From: Cruorifilaria tuberocauda
Lineage: Eukaryota; Nematoda; Chromadorea; Rhabditida; Onchocercidae
NCBI GenBank assembly: GCA_013365365.1
Contig: JABVXU010000066.1
Location: 62,001 to 126,000 of the forward strand
Direction: 5' to 3'
Length of the DNA stretch: 64,000 nt
In this document: positions 24,293 to 36,357 of the stretch, in pieces
How the letters are laid out: each line of letters begins with the position of its first letter
Numbering within the stretch: the stretch's first letter is position 1
The notes under the pieces: generated by a model
What the model saw: the letters and a program-made list of their open reading frames with translations, nothing else
The model's database searches: none
Told to the model about the DNA's origin: nothing
Position numbers and translations under genes: made by a program

Positions 24293-27200
24293 ATGGGTTT
24301 AATGGCGGAGAGTTTCATCGATGTTAAACCAGATCCAGCATTGCTTGATGCTAATTTTGATGGTTATAAACTCTCGCTTGATCCTTTCCCTATTTACAGC
24401 TATCCTCTAGAAGTTCCAGGTGTGTTATTTGTCATTTATTTATATTAATTGAACGACGCTAATCATTTCCTTATTTTTGTAGTTAAATAATCGAATATCT
24501 CCGTTCATCTCCAGCTTAATAGCATCACTTGATCATGCTAACGATTATTAATTAGATGATTTAAGAGATATTTATATAAGAGAATCAGTGATATCAAATT
24601 CGAAGTAGGTGTTGAAATAGGAGAAACTATGATAGATTTCATTATTCAACGAAGATCATGACAATTTAGTAATATATCCGTTATTTGTTCCTATTTGTAG
24701 TTATCCTTAGAAGTTTCAAGTTCTCTAACATGTTGTATTTTATTGTTTATGTCAATTGAGTTGCTCTGATTTTACCTCTTATTTTTATAGTAATGTGATT
24801 GAATATTTCCTGCTTCGAATAGCATCACTTGGGATGAATGAATCGATAATATTAAGAGAATTTTAGTGCGTGAGTTGCAAACAAACAGTACTCAATATGG
24901 ATTCGAGCACATTAAACTTTTTAACGACGTCAATTATTTAACATACGATCCTCATGCATCTGACTCTAAACATAGCCGATTCGTAACTATTTTGCAGGAC
25001 TTTCACTTATGTTTGATTGCTTTTGATACCCAGGTAATCAGATTGCTATTGTATATTTTTTGGTCTACTTTAATTTTATGATAACTTTTATTCTTTTGAA
25101 AAATGAAATTTCAATCTGTTAAACTCTGCTACAGAATCTAACACTGTAATATCTAGATAATTTTCTATGTATTATTAGCTTTGCGTCGTCCTTGTATATC
25201 ATATTATTTTAAAACAATTCCTTGTATTTAGTTAGATAGTTTTTCAAAGATGAAATTCTAGTATTCTGTTTATGTAGTAGACTTGGTACTTGTAAGTAGT
25301 TTTATGCATATGACTAGTGGCTGGGATATTTCCCTCGCAAATACTCATATCACTTCTGGCTGAAAGTGGTGATAAATAACGAAAGACATTTTTTTGCAAG
25401 TAGTTTCAAGATTTCATGAAGAAGAGGTTGGCTAATTTTTTCTTCAAAATTTTTGCAGACAAAGGAATTCTACGTTAGTAAAAACCATGTAGTCATCTCT
25501 GTACCACCAAATGAAGAAGTAATACAAGATCGATATCCAGCTACAATATCGTTTCCAGATGCTAGCCATGCCTTTGTATCTAATGGCTTTGGTCAGCTTA
25601 CAATGTATGTTACGGGTGATCGACGCAATACGACAGCTTGGAAGGTTATCGCTACCATTTAGTTTCCTTTTTTTCTGATATGAATTTTGAAATTATGAGC
25701 AGATTAGACTAATATTTCGCCTGTATCTTTATAGTTTGCTATTCCTTATTATGATTTTTAATGTGTATAGATGTTTGATTTAGGAATGTTTAAGTGTCAA
25801 GCCGCTCGTTGTCGGTGGTGAAGTAAGCTCATTTATAATTATTGAAAGCCGCTACATGGAAAATAAATTTGACGTATTGCTACGATCTGTTGTACCCAGC
25901 AAGAAGTCTTCAATTCAAGGAAACTTTTCAAACAAAATAGTTTGGTTAACTGTTATGAAGGGTCAGTGATTGGATTCCTAAAAATTCGTTTATCACCGTA
26001 TGTTTTCATGCTTTGTGATATGTGTTCAGAGCACTGTAAGATTTCTTTTTTGTTAGAATAAAATACATGGATCGTATGAAAAAAGCAGTACTATCGCAGG
26101 TAATTTCGATAAAGTTCTCATTTTAAATCCGGTACCTTGTGCGATGTGTTTCAGAAGCTGAGAAAATGAAGATGGTTCAAATTCGCAGCATCATATGTAC
26201 TGGCCATACTGAAATGGTCACACTTGATAAACTGCCTGAAAGCTTAATTGTTATCAGTACTGGTGAACTAAGTTTCTGTGAGAATGGAGTAAGTGCAGCA
26301 GATACTAACGGTCGAGGAATGAATGAAGAATATGGTAAAAGTTTCTTGAGAAATTTTTAATTGAATTGTATTTTAATTGATTCAATTAAATTTATAAAGT
26401 TTCTGACTTTTTCATGATTTCAGAAGTCGAAGCTGCAAAGTTAGCAAAGAAAAGATACGCTTGGTCTCAAACAGGAACTGATGTGACAGCTGTGTTTACT
26501 TGTGATGAAACAATTTCAAAAAAAGATGTTTCGTTATCACTTAGTGCCACATCCATTCATTTTTCAGTAAAGGGTGTAATACTTATCGGTGGCATTCTTG
26601 GTGGCTCAGTGGACCCAGCATCATCAACTTACACTATCGATGACAACAAGTAAGTTGCTTGTCGTTAATAAGTTGGTTTAATTTTGTATTCTGATTCTGT
26701 CATATCATTTGGTCTTTATCGTAATTTATGTCATACCAATTAAAAACAATTTTTTTCTCACTGGAGATATTCGTTTTTCATTTTTTCACGGTATATCCTT
26801 TAATAAAATTTTCCTGCTTGAGATTAGAACTGTTTCTGATTAAAAGTGGAGGCGGTTTAACGAATTGGTCGGAATTGGTGCTGAATGATGATCAGGGCAT
26901 CTACGAAGTCAATAATGAATCATTGAATATTGCGTCAGAGATGCTAGAGCGCTTCACATCCGAATCGCAGGTTTTACAAAATTAATAATCTATACTTGGA
27001 TATTAAATTTTCCTCTTTGATTTGTAATTCTCTTTCTTAATTTCGTGTAAGTTTAATGGGTCATCAGGCTCTGGGTAATAGTGGAGTTGATCGAAATTTT
27101 AACATCGAACAAATGGAAGATTGTGATATCAGTACGGATGATATTTGCAAAATTCGTTGGTTGAATTGTGTTTCACAAAAGTTAGATCATGAGGTAATTG

Positions 27201-28246
27201 TTGCTATTATCTGCTTATAGCTTTCATGCTTTGTGAAATGATTTAAGGGCTAGTTAAAGCTACTGCGCTTTTCTCAAATGTTTACATTCCGTTTGCAATA
27301 AAGACAATGATATTACATGATATGTTACTAATTATTCTTAGTAGTGAAACAAAACAGAAAGTTGAATTTAAATGATACCATTAGCTGTACTTCTTTTTAA
27401 ATCTATATCCTTATAGAGTGATATAACGACACACAATATTTTGTTTTCTGTACGTTTGGATTTTGGACCACGTTTTCTGTGTATTCGTATGGATGTCGAT
27501 GGTATTTTATGGAAATTTACGGAAGAAAGCAGAAAAGTCCAACATCACGCAACATTCAACGCATTTGGATACGTTCAGGCATGTGTAAAATTTGTTAAAT
27601 TATAATTCTTATGGAAAAGCCTAGAAGTTTGTAGTTGTAATAACATACAATAAAGTAAGAACTATTAATTTTCTAGATGAATTTATGGTGTTTATAAACT
27701 CATATGTGAAAAAATGAAAACCGCACTTTTTTATTGAAAGTTAAGAATCCAAGATTCAAAATCATTCTTCTAGTACCGAAAAGATGGACTGCTTTGAAAT
27801 ATGTATTTAAAACATGTATATTTTAAAATTTGGTATGTTTTTGTAGGCATCTAAAACGCAGCGAAAATTCAGTACCTGTCCAGTTGATTGTTCATATGCT
27901 GTTATTGTCGAAGGAAAACGACATGCGTTTGTTTATTGGCAACCATCAACAGTAACTTCTGGTATTCATCATCCATATTCCATTGTGCTGAGTAAAGTAA
28001 ATAGTTAGTTACTTTTATGAAAGTTAATTATTCTTTTCAGATTTGCGGAACCGAAAAACAGGTCGTCGAGTTGCTGGTGTTGCTAAGCAGCAGCTTATAT
28101 CTCTATCTAAATCTTCTGAGTTTTGCGATGCAAATGCTGTCACGGAGAATATTGTTGGCGTTCATGCTGATAATAAATTTCTTTTTATTTTAACTACCGC
28201 CGATGTTTTTGCTGTGCTTTTAAAAAATTCTCAATTACAAGAGTAA
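24293..28246 (+). CDS. nudcd1: NudC domain-containing protein 1 (NUDCD1)
   Basis: Eleven exons: 24293-24419, 24867-25033, 25459-25644, 25784-25961, 26155-26334, 26424-26649, 26823-26970, 27068-27193, 27417-27578, 27847-27961 and 28041-28246. All phases agree; 606 residues (human 583). The N-terminus has the family motif LLDANFDGYKLSLDPFPIY (human LLDPRFEGYKLSLEPLP). A CS/NudC-like domain spans about residues 285-370 (YAWSQTGTDVTAVF ... SGGGLTNWSELVL). The C-terminus has FGYVQASKTQRKF, a NRKTGR..AGVAKQQLISL block and LFILTTADVFAVLL. The human protein is a chaperone-adaptor also known as CML66 that associates with COPI coat and splicing-helicase clients through HSP90-linked NudC activity; the exact worm role is unknown. 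The ATG follows an ATTTTAG acceptor at about 24278, which may be the trans-splice site. The intron after 27578 begins GC. Confidence 0.93.
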
Positions 28247-28861
28247 ATCTCTCATTTAAATAAGCAAAGCTGCTGAATTTTGGCAGTTTATCAGAAATTA
28301 ATAAAAATGATTAACCTAGGTGCATATTGTAATACAACGGAGTTTTGACATACGGTGACTTCCTATAATTTTATAATTAAGTATCAACGTTGTAAATAGT
28401 TTTTGTTGTATCTATCTTATTAATTTGCAAATAAAAACTTTGGATAAAATGTTTTCTCTAGTCTTACATAAAAGTTATGCTACTGCTGCTGTGGAAGTTA
28501 TATAAAATTTGATTTAAAAGGAATTAGTGAGTGCAGGTATTATGTTATGATTCCTTATGGACGCTATTCCCACGCCAGATATACGGTAGAAATCTTATTT
28601 GGAAAATTTCTGTTTATATATTTAATTCAATCGGTGTGTTTTATACTCAATTCGATGTTGGTTTGGTTGAATGCTATTATTGACGATTCGCTTTTTCGCA
28701 ATATCTGTTCATTGCAAACCAGATTCTGATTGTTTGTTGATCGTTCTTTTCTTTCTGATAATTTCGGTAATTTGATAGGTTTAGATAAATGCGTTTTAGG
28801 CCTGAATGATATCCTCGTTTTGGCATCAAAATGTACAGAATAATTGAATTGTTATAGCAGT
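28247..28861 (+). other. Spacer between NUDCD1 and RPP30 with poly(A) signal and splice-leader-type acceptor
   Basis: An AATAAA at 28430-28435, 184 nt after the NUDCD1 stop, is the likely cleavage signal. A TTATAGCAG acceptor ends at 28860, one base before the RPP30 ATG, which is what a trans-spliced downstream gene would show. No open frame here looks coding. Confidence 0.55.
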
Positions 28862-30633
28862 ATGTCTTTGTCATTTGTGGATGATCATTTCCAATTTGCT
28901 GAAATGAACATTAGGCATACGGGTAATATGGATGAAACCATGGCAATGGTACGTCGAGCAGTGCGAATGAGTTACGATTGTGTTGTAATTAATACTGATA
29001 TAGGACAATTGACACAGGACGAGATAAATCTAGTAAGTCTTTCATTTCAGTGCAAGCAAGAATATTGAACGCATCATTATCTGTCTTAGAGACAGCAAAA
29101 TAAATTTCCAAAATTATTTTGACACAGATAATCAAATTATTTGATCGATCATTATTTGCGAAATCGATGTAGAAATTCGAATAAATATGTATACTAGTTA
29201 TCACTTTCCTTTCTTACAAGTTTTTTGAACATCAGTTTTAGAGTGATGATCCACCACCACGCAAGAAAAAAAAGAGAGGTGGTAAGGAGCGGAACATTAT
29301 ACCGGATCCAGTTAACATTGATTGTTCCCAGTTGGATACCAGTATGCTTGAAGTAAATGGAAAACGTCTCAGGATTTTCAGGTATGTCAGTAGATGGTTT
29401 TCTTTTGCATTTTTATTCTTTCAATTAAATGTAACTCTGCAATTGATATAGTGGTTGAGTGATTTTTTCTAAATTATAATCTCCATGATTTATTTGAAAG
29501 AAGTCGTTGTGATGCGTGAAGTTGTAATGAAATGATTTAACATTGAATTGATTGAACTACTATCCTAATTTGTCTCAAATTTTTAGCCGTTTAACTACTA
29601 CAGTATCAAACAGTACAGAAGTTCATTTACTAATGCATCATCCTCAGCTGAAAAAATACGATTTGATTGCCGTACGTCCATCAGATGATCAGATTCTTCA
29701 GACGCTCAGCAGGAAGGGTGATTTTGTTGATATTATCACTTACGAGCAGGCATCAACATCTGTTGGTTGGCTCAATAAAAGCAAGGTAGATTTTCCACGC
29801 TTTTTAATCCGTGATGAAGTTTTGTCAACGTTTCAATTCCTTTTCAAAAAGTAAAGTTATGCCGCTTAGATCATTAAATTTAACACAAGATGCATTTTTC
29901 AAATTTCAGCTGGTATAATAATATGCAAAAAGATAATATGATCTGAATCTGCTTCAGATTATTCAGCTTTGTGTTAATGATGGTATAACATTCGAGATTA
30001 CGTATGCCGATGCTTTGAAGGACAGCAGTCAAAGACGAGAGGTATTCATCTTACTATTAGTGGCACAGTGAAGTTTGGAATAATTATAGTTTTTTGTTAA
30101 TAATTTATGCATGGGCCTAACTTCGACTGAAGTTTTTTCATGCTAATAATTTCTCTAATTTTTTTATTTGAGGTATTAACAAATGGTCGACAGTTGTTGA
30201 TGTCAACAAAAGGTGGTAGAGGTGTTGTGATAGCAAGTGGAGCTGAAAGAATGATTGATATCAGAGCACCATATGATGCCGCCAATATCTTGGTTCTTTT
30301 TGGCATTCGTCCTGCATGTGCGCGGAAATTCGTTTCAAGTGGGCGATAAATTTTATTACTCTCGCTTTATAGTTCCTAACTCTTTTGCTTTGTTTGTTTT
30401 CAAAACTTCCTTGATGAAATTGCAAAATTCTTTCTTAAGGTAATGCGAAGAAGGCTTTGTTGAGAGCTGAATCTCGAAAAACATTGAATGGTGGTGTATT
30501 AATACGAACCAAGGATGATTTACCAAAGAATCTCTCTGTACGTTTGGATGTAATTAAGAAGATTATGCGAATACCTGAGTTTCGAGCTCAGCTGGAAATT
30601 GTGAAGGATGAAGCGGAAACCAAAAAGAATTGA
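28862..30633 (+). CDS. rpp30: Ribonuclease P/MRP protein subunit p30 (RPP30)
   Basis: Six exons: 28862-29032, 29242-29381, 29587-29785, 29958-30041, 30173-30338 and 30440-30633; 317 residues (human 268). The fold is the Rpp30 TIM-barrel-like type. Diagnostic blocks are RLRIFSRLTTTVS (start of the core), YDLIAVRPSDDQIL, ITFEITYADALKDSSQRRE, GRGVVIASGAERMIDIRAPYD (given without its last residues AANI), and a C-terminal ALLRAESRKTLNGGVLI. Human equivalents are KILTRLTIIVS, YDVVAVFPKTEKLF, AFELVYSPAIKDSTMRR and NVIISSAAERPLEIRGPYD. The protein is a subunit of nuclear RNase P and RNase MRP, which mature tRNA 5' ends and rRNA. An extra basic, Pro/Lys-rich segment (DDPPPRKKKKRGGKERN, about residues 59-75) is not in the human protein and could be a nuclear localisation or RNA-binding insert. 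The start is the ATG directly after the TTATAGCAG acceptor. Confidence 0.93.
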
Positions 30634-31203
30634 TTTTGGACAAAATGTTTTAAATTTATTTACTAAATTGGAGTTATTTTACTTTTTATTAAATTGAGGC
30701 ATTGATTCTGCATTGGGCAAAACTAAATTGTCATCCTGCGTGTCAAGATTAGTTTTTTTCCTCTGTAGCAAAAAGATTTTCAGCACAATTCTTTGCGTTT
30801 GTTTTTATGAATGTATTTAATATCATTTGTTCGTTATCTTTAATATTATCGTTATCAGTTCGTATTTGTTGAATGTATTAATTTCACTTGATTTATCAAA
30901 AGAATAAAAACTTATATATGGAATATTTTCCATCTGCATAAATATTTAATTTCTGTTTATCACTGTTATATATTAAGATGGATTTATTTCCATTTATATG
31001 AATTTTTTCTCATTTTTCTATCTCATCTTACTTCAGGTGATTCAGATGCTTCAAAGATTAGTTGATTAACAAGTTGGATTGTATTTGAATTGCTCATCAG
31101 TTTTAAATTCTGAGGTTCTTTTCATATTCGTCCAGAATAATGTCCCTCTGTGCATAAATTCGTATTATTTATATATACAAGTAATTAAGAATGTGACGAA
31201 TAG
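30634..31203 (+). other. Spacer between RPP30 and TRMT10C
   Basis: Contains an AATAAA at 30903-30908, about 270 nt after the RPP30 stop. An AG immediately precedes the next ATG (GAATAG then ATG at 31204), a possible trans-splice acceptor. Otherwise it is AT-rich non-coding DNA. Confidence 0.5.
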
Positions 31204-33545
31204 ATGTGGAGAAAGTTTTTGAAGTTTGATCGGGATATTGTTCGAAATCTCTGGAGGGAAGCTATATGGAAATTACAGAAGAAATTGGGAATGAATGCAT
31301 CATGGCCAGTGCTGTGGAGTAAGTTCAAGCTATCTGCGAATTTAAATATTTAAAAATTAATTCATTCTAATTTTATTGTAAAAATTTCAGCTGAAAGTAA
31401 ATTGAAGTCTCTGCCTTCTCAACAGTTCATTGAAGTACTGAATGCATCACAGCAGGAACAACTTTCGGGCATCATCACTGAAGTGGAGGTTGGTTAACAC
31501 TCTCTTCTGAAATTAAGGATTTAAGCCTCTCTTTCTCATTCTATATTTTGTTGAGATTCAACTCTTTTTATTCTCCGTAGACAAGCAAAAATTTTCGATA
31601 GATCCTATGTTAAATGAATCATTGAATTAATGGATTTCTTTCATCATACTTCCTATAAAAATATATTTTGGTGTTTGGTTGATACCTTCCAAATTTTGAT
31701 CAAAATTTGAATAAACTAATTCGACGTTCGCGAACCCAAACAAAGGTTAAAATAAAATACATGCATTTAAGGCTATGACAAATAAATTCATCCGTTTCAG
31801 TTGTTGTCCCGTTGTTACAATTATTTTCCGGAACATTTAACAGATGCGGATTGGAAAAGATTGCTCCATTGTGAAACCCAGAAGGAACGGTTAAGCCATA
31901 TCAAGTTTTGTCGTCAGAAGGAATTGAAAGAGTTGAAATGCGAGATGAAATATCAACAAAAAATTTTTGAGAAGTTGGAAACTTCAGAAGTCACATCAAA
32001 GTTTGCAATGTTTTTGGGCTCAGTACAACAAAGTATGTTACTTTAATGTAGTTAGTTTTTTTTTTCAGCATATCTCGGTTATCTCGTTATCACAAATTTT
32101 CTACGCTTACAGAAGAAGTTTTATGACCACTTAAGTCGAAAGGTCTTTGAAATAAATTTAGTCAAAAATTCATAAATATTAGACTATTTTCCTGTATGTC
32201 GTCTTCAGAGCGTATTACTGATCAACGCAGATTAATGAATCATTTACACAATCATCAATTGGACCCAAAACCTGCATTGCTGGTTGACTGTCGATTTCTT
32301 AATGAACTCTCACCTCAGGCTCTTTCTCAAACTTTAGTCCAGCTTTCCTATCTAGCAAGTGAGAACCGTGATCGGCGACGCTCATGGCCCCTATATTTTT
32401 TTAATTTTGATATGGAGAACGAAAGGATTTTGGAAGGACGAGATAGGTTAATGTCTTGTTAATGATTTATAATAAATATTTCCAGGTTCCTGAAAATAAC
32501 GGCCAATTTTCTTGGATTTCAGGTATTTATCATTAGTTAATTCACCAAGAAACATATCCCTCACAATCTCACCGTCCAGTTACCTGAATTATTTCTCCTC
32601 TGAAGAAATAATTTATTTAAGTCCTCATGCCGAATTTGATTTAGAAGAGGTATGTTTTAAAACTGAAACTTAAAAGTTCAGTAATTTAAATACTAAAATA
32701 TAAAAAAGCCTAAGGTCATATTTTCATGTCAGGTCGAAGGCTCAAAAGCATATGTTTTGGGTGGAATAGTCGATAGAGTTGCACAACACCGCTTGCACCC
32801 ACATGCATCGTTCTTAGCTGCGAAGCAAGATGGAGTTGAGGCACGGCGACTTCCTATCGACAAATATATCAAGTTAGTTATATTTTACCTAATGATCATT
32901 GTGTCGGCATTTAAAGAGAGTTTGTGGATTTTTAAATTAATGGTTTTTAAAAAATTCTTCTGACATGAACTGATTATGGTTTTTTTTTTGTCAGAACGAA
33001 AGGTATTAGTGATCAGAACCACATATTTTTATGAAAGAGACAGAATAAGCTCGTTTAGTCTCTTTAAGTGCTGGCATAAAAATAATTACACGTACCTTGA
33101 TCATTCCTTATCACTTTACATTTTACTCTCCCACAGTATTCGGTCATTTTTAAAAGCTGTCAACAAAAAATTATGTTTAAAGTTCATATTTTACATGAAA
33201 AATCACTTTTTTCACAGGTGGAAATCGGGTTCGAAAAGTATGACATTGCTCGCGGTCACATCAATTCTCTATAGTGTCTATGAATCTTGTGGTGATTGGG
33301 AAGTTGCTTTCAAGAAGTATGTTTTTTTTGGAAAAAACTGAATATTTAAAAACTGAAGTTGATGTAGATGAAAAGAGCTGATTTATAATAATAGAAAATT
33401 TTCTGAAAAACTGCAAACATTCAGATATGTACCGGTAAGAAATATCAGAGGACCAGAAGAAAAGAATCTCTATGGTCGACGTTTGCATGCATGCATACAT
33501 GATTACGAGAAACGCCTACTAATGGAACTTAATCAGAGATTGTAA
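31204..33545 (+). CDS. trmt10c: Mitochondrial RNase P subunit 1 / tRNA m1R9 methyltransferase (TRMT10C, MRPP1)
   Basis: Eight exons: 31204-31318, 31391-31488, 31801-32032, 32209-32446, 32523-32649, 32733-32872, 33218-33316 and 33425-33545; 389 residues (human 403). The N-terminal 30 residues are rich in Arg/Lys/Trp without acids in a block, a plausible mitochondrial presequence. A coiled, Lys/Glu-rich stretch (about 95-145) precedes the SPOUT methyltransferase domain (about 160-370). Its landmarks are PALLVDCRFLNELSPQ, IIYLSPHA, YVLGGIVDRVAQ with the catalytic-type Asp, LPIDKYIKW, MTLLAVTSIL and GDWEVAFKKYVPVR. This is the TRMT10C branch: with SDR5C1 it methylates position 9 of mitochondrial tRNAs and with PRORP it cleaves tRNA 5' leaders. 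Trm10 paralogues TRMT10A/B are a weaker alternative; the presequence and length favour C. Confidence 0.88.
32990..33160 (+). repeat. Dispersed repeat, segment A (in TRMT10C intron 6)
   Basis: Shares ACATATTTTTATGAA, GCATAAAAAT-like and CTTATCACTTTACATTTTAC motifs in the same order with 37142-37275. The two are roughly 75-80% alike by eye. Confidence 0.7.
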
Positions 33546-34114
33546 ATGTCAGAAGGATATGCCTTACTAATATGCGGTGTAGAAAAATCAGTTTTCCAAA
33601 TAAAATTATTTTTTGAATTATGCATTAAGCTGCCAATGAAGTGTATAAAAAGAGTATTATTTTATTAGCTTTTGGAGAGAGGATTTTTAGATATATTTCA
33701 GTACTAAATCTATCAGATTATGTTTCGACTTTGGGGTGTCTTGTACTAATTAGTAACGCTGTTCTAATGTATTCGACTGATCGATTTTAAGTCGATACTG
33801 CTTCTAAAATACCGTGTCTCAAACATCAAATTAAAGTAGGAAAACTTTAAATCAGAAAAGTCGCTTCTGAGAGATTCAGACATGCTTATACGTCTACATT
33901 TATGTTCACGCATGAAACTGTACGGCTGGTCCTTCTATTGATTGCCTCTTTCTATTACTCGCCTAGATGCAATAGTTAATGTTAATAAAGTTCATTTTAA
34001 TGTTTAATAAAGATTTTATTTTTTCCTGAGTAAGAGACATATAATGGTACAAAAAATATAAGGACAAAACATGACAGAAATGAGATCAGTAAAAGGATAT
34101 AGCTGGAACAGTAA
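33546..34114. other. Convergent region between TRMT10C and RBMX2
   Basis: The TRMT10C poly(A) signal AATAAA lies at 33599-33604. The rest is largely dispersed repeat (see 33715-34010). No coding exon seen. Confidence 0.6.
33715..34010 (+). repeat. Dispersed repeat, segments B and C
   Basis: Segment B (33715-33880) matches 37285-37455: TTTCGACTTTG, TGTCTCGTACTAATT-like, CGCTGTTCTAAT, ATCGATTTTAA.TCGAT and AACATCAAATTAAAG occur in the same order. Segment C (33885-34010) matches 41140-41290: ATGTTCACG.ATGAAACTG, CTATTGATTG, TACTCGCCTAG and CAATGTTAATAAA-like. Confidence 0.7.
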
Positions 34115-36357
34115 CTACTCTTTCCGGAACCTGGATGGTAAATAGTGTTCCTCTTCTTTCCAGTTTGTTTCTTTTTCTCCTTTTTCCTGCTTTTCCTTTT
34201 CACGTATTGCTTTCCACATTTCTATATCACGCCAGTCAGCTTTTTCGAAGTCGGGTCTAGGATTGTGTGCAGGAGGAGGTGGGATTTCCTTTTTCGATTT
34301 TCCAAAATTGAAATGTTCATTACCACCATAGATTTCCTCTTCCTAAAAGGATACAATTTGTTAAACAGATAAGAAGCCTATATTTATATAATGAAGTAAA
34401 CTAAAAAAGTTGAAATATGGACAGAAAGAAAAGTAACCATAAGAGAATTTGCAATAAAAACACTGGAAAATTGTGACTGATAAGGACATTACCTTGACCG
34501 GTCCTAAATCAATTAATTTTTTCTGTTTCTTCCAAGATACATCGTCCTCAATCTTTTTGTCCAGCTCCAACTGCTCTTCTTTAAGTCTACGCTTGAGTCG
34601 TTTTTCCTCTTTTCTAGCTTTTTTTGTTTCTTTCTTTAATCTCTTCTGCTCTTTCCTCATTTTCTTTTCAAGAGCTTTATCCACTTTTATAATACCATCC
34701 TGCAAAATATATAATTAATTGAAAAACAAAAATAATCATTTAAAAGTGGTAAAATTAATAAAAGAATCAGCACGTTGCTGCTAACAATGAAATTCATGCG
34801 AAGTTCCTTCAGAACTATATTATAACATGTGAATGCACAATCCATCTGTCAATATCACTCTTTCGCTAACTGCTTTGTCTCTTTATCTTGGTGGTAGAAC
34901 ACCAGACTATGTACTTTTTCCCAAACTTTTAATGAAAATATTTTGACAAAAAAAAATCAACCTCATCAACTGCTCCTTTCTTCTTTAATATCTCAACTGG
35001 ATCTACGTCTTCCGAATCGTCTTCTTAACAGGAGAATTTATTAGGAATAAGAGAAAAACTTCACTAGACAATTGCATTTTATTAAAATCATAAGTTTTAG
35101 ATTTATTTAAAAAAATTATTGCCTTAGCTATAATCAATGCGCAAACCTTGATATGTAGTAATTGGTTTCGGAGCGCAACCATCTTCCCAAATTCGTCGTG
35201 TTTCTTCATCGATGTCCTCATGATATTTTGGAACTTTATACTCTTCCACATGATCTACACGTATAATTCGTTTTAACAGCTATAAGTAAAAGTCATGATC
35301 TTATTGCTTAGTATGTATATATATATATATTCCTTATATTACTTTGTGAGAGCAACGGCACATTATTTCAAGTTAAAAATCATATCCCGGTTTTCATAGC
35401 TACAATTTTTAATAAACCTTAATTCCATTGAAATTATCAACAGCTAAAACAGTTGACCGTTGATCCTCATAACAGACAAAAGCGAAGCCTCGTGATTTTC
35501 CGGTTTTACGATCTCGAATCAAATTGATGTTCACGATTTCACCATATCTTCAAATATCTTTATTTAAACCGTTAATGAATTCATTTTGTTAAACTCTCTA
35601 TAATAAAAAGAAAAAGCAGAAATATAATATTTCCCATGACAGGAAATAATGCAAAAATCGAAAAATAAATGTAAGAGAAAAAGCAGTTGAATAATTCTCG
35701 GAATAATGATACAAAATTAGTGAAAAGTGATCTGGAGAAATTCCAAGCAACACATTTCTGCTAAAAACTATTCCATCATAAGTTTCCTATTGTTCTTTTT
35801 TTTAAGAATATATTTGTTTATATTTATTAAGAATCCCGCTTTGGAACTTGATGCAGTTCATTAAAAACAAACATTTTACTCCAGAGATATTGCTAAGAAT
35901 AACCATTTATTTTAGCATCAAAGCTAAGTGTGTTTTATGCAAAATTTAACTGATATTGTCCGCTCATAAATAAAAATTCCAGCTAATCCTATTGTCTATG
36001 TTTCCATCGAACCAGGAAAGATGAAAAACAGTGTCAACATTAGCATAGAGGGGTGCTATATGTGTAAAAGCAGCAACAACAAATGAAAGTTTAGCTCCTA
36101 AAACTATTCTAAATTTGGCAGTAAATATTTTTACACAACTGACTCAAAAAAAAAGCAAAATTACTTAAATAAGCTTACTGCGAAAAAACAGCAATAACGT
36201 CGCCTTCGTTAAGGTCATACGGCAAACCACCAACATATATCCATGCTGAATCCGAATATTTCTGATGCCAACTTTTACTGCTGCTTCCGGTAAATCCAAG
36301 TAACAGTTCTCGTTCATTAATTTTATTCTGTTTCTGGATATTCGTTAATGGATTCAT
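34115..36357 (-). CDS. rbmx2: RNA-binding motif protein X-linked 2 (RBMX2 / yeast Ist3-Snu17 type)
   Basis: Six exons: 36179-36357, 35418-35547, 35147-35279, 34962-35023, 34493-34699 and 34115-34342; 312 residues. An N-terminal family motif [20 protein letters not shown] precedes one RRM (about residues 37-115) with RNP2 IYVGGL at 40-45 and RNP1 KSRGFAFV at 77-84. Next comes [18 protein letters not shown], typical of the Ist3 RRM C-terminal helix that contacts the RES partners. A long Lys/Arg/Glu-rich coiled region (about 165-225) and a C-terminal tail follow. Known role: RES/activated spliceosome (B-act) component that binds pre-mRNA near the branch site with Pml1/SNIP1 and Bud13. The minus-strand ATG at 36357 starts the conserved motif, so the start is firm. 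Confidence 0.93.

Noticed and set aside
26057..26099. Possible exon between TTGTTAG and CGCAG|GTAATT in NUDCD1
   Set aside because: Joining it in phase gives an immediate stop; skipping it restores a frame that matches the family (VMK then EAEKMKMVQ).
34361..34718. Two overlapping open frames on opposite strands (Ser/Phe-rich on +, Lys/Glu-rich on -)
   Set aside because: Only the minus frame fits the RBMX2 exon chain; the plus frame is its mirror.
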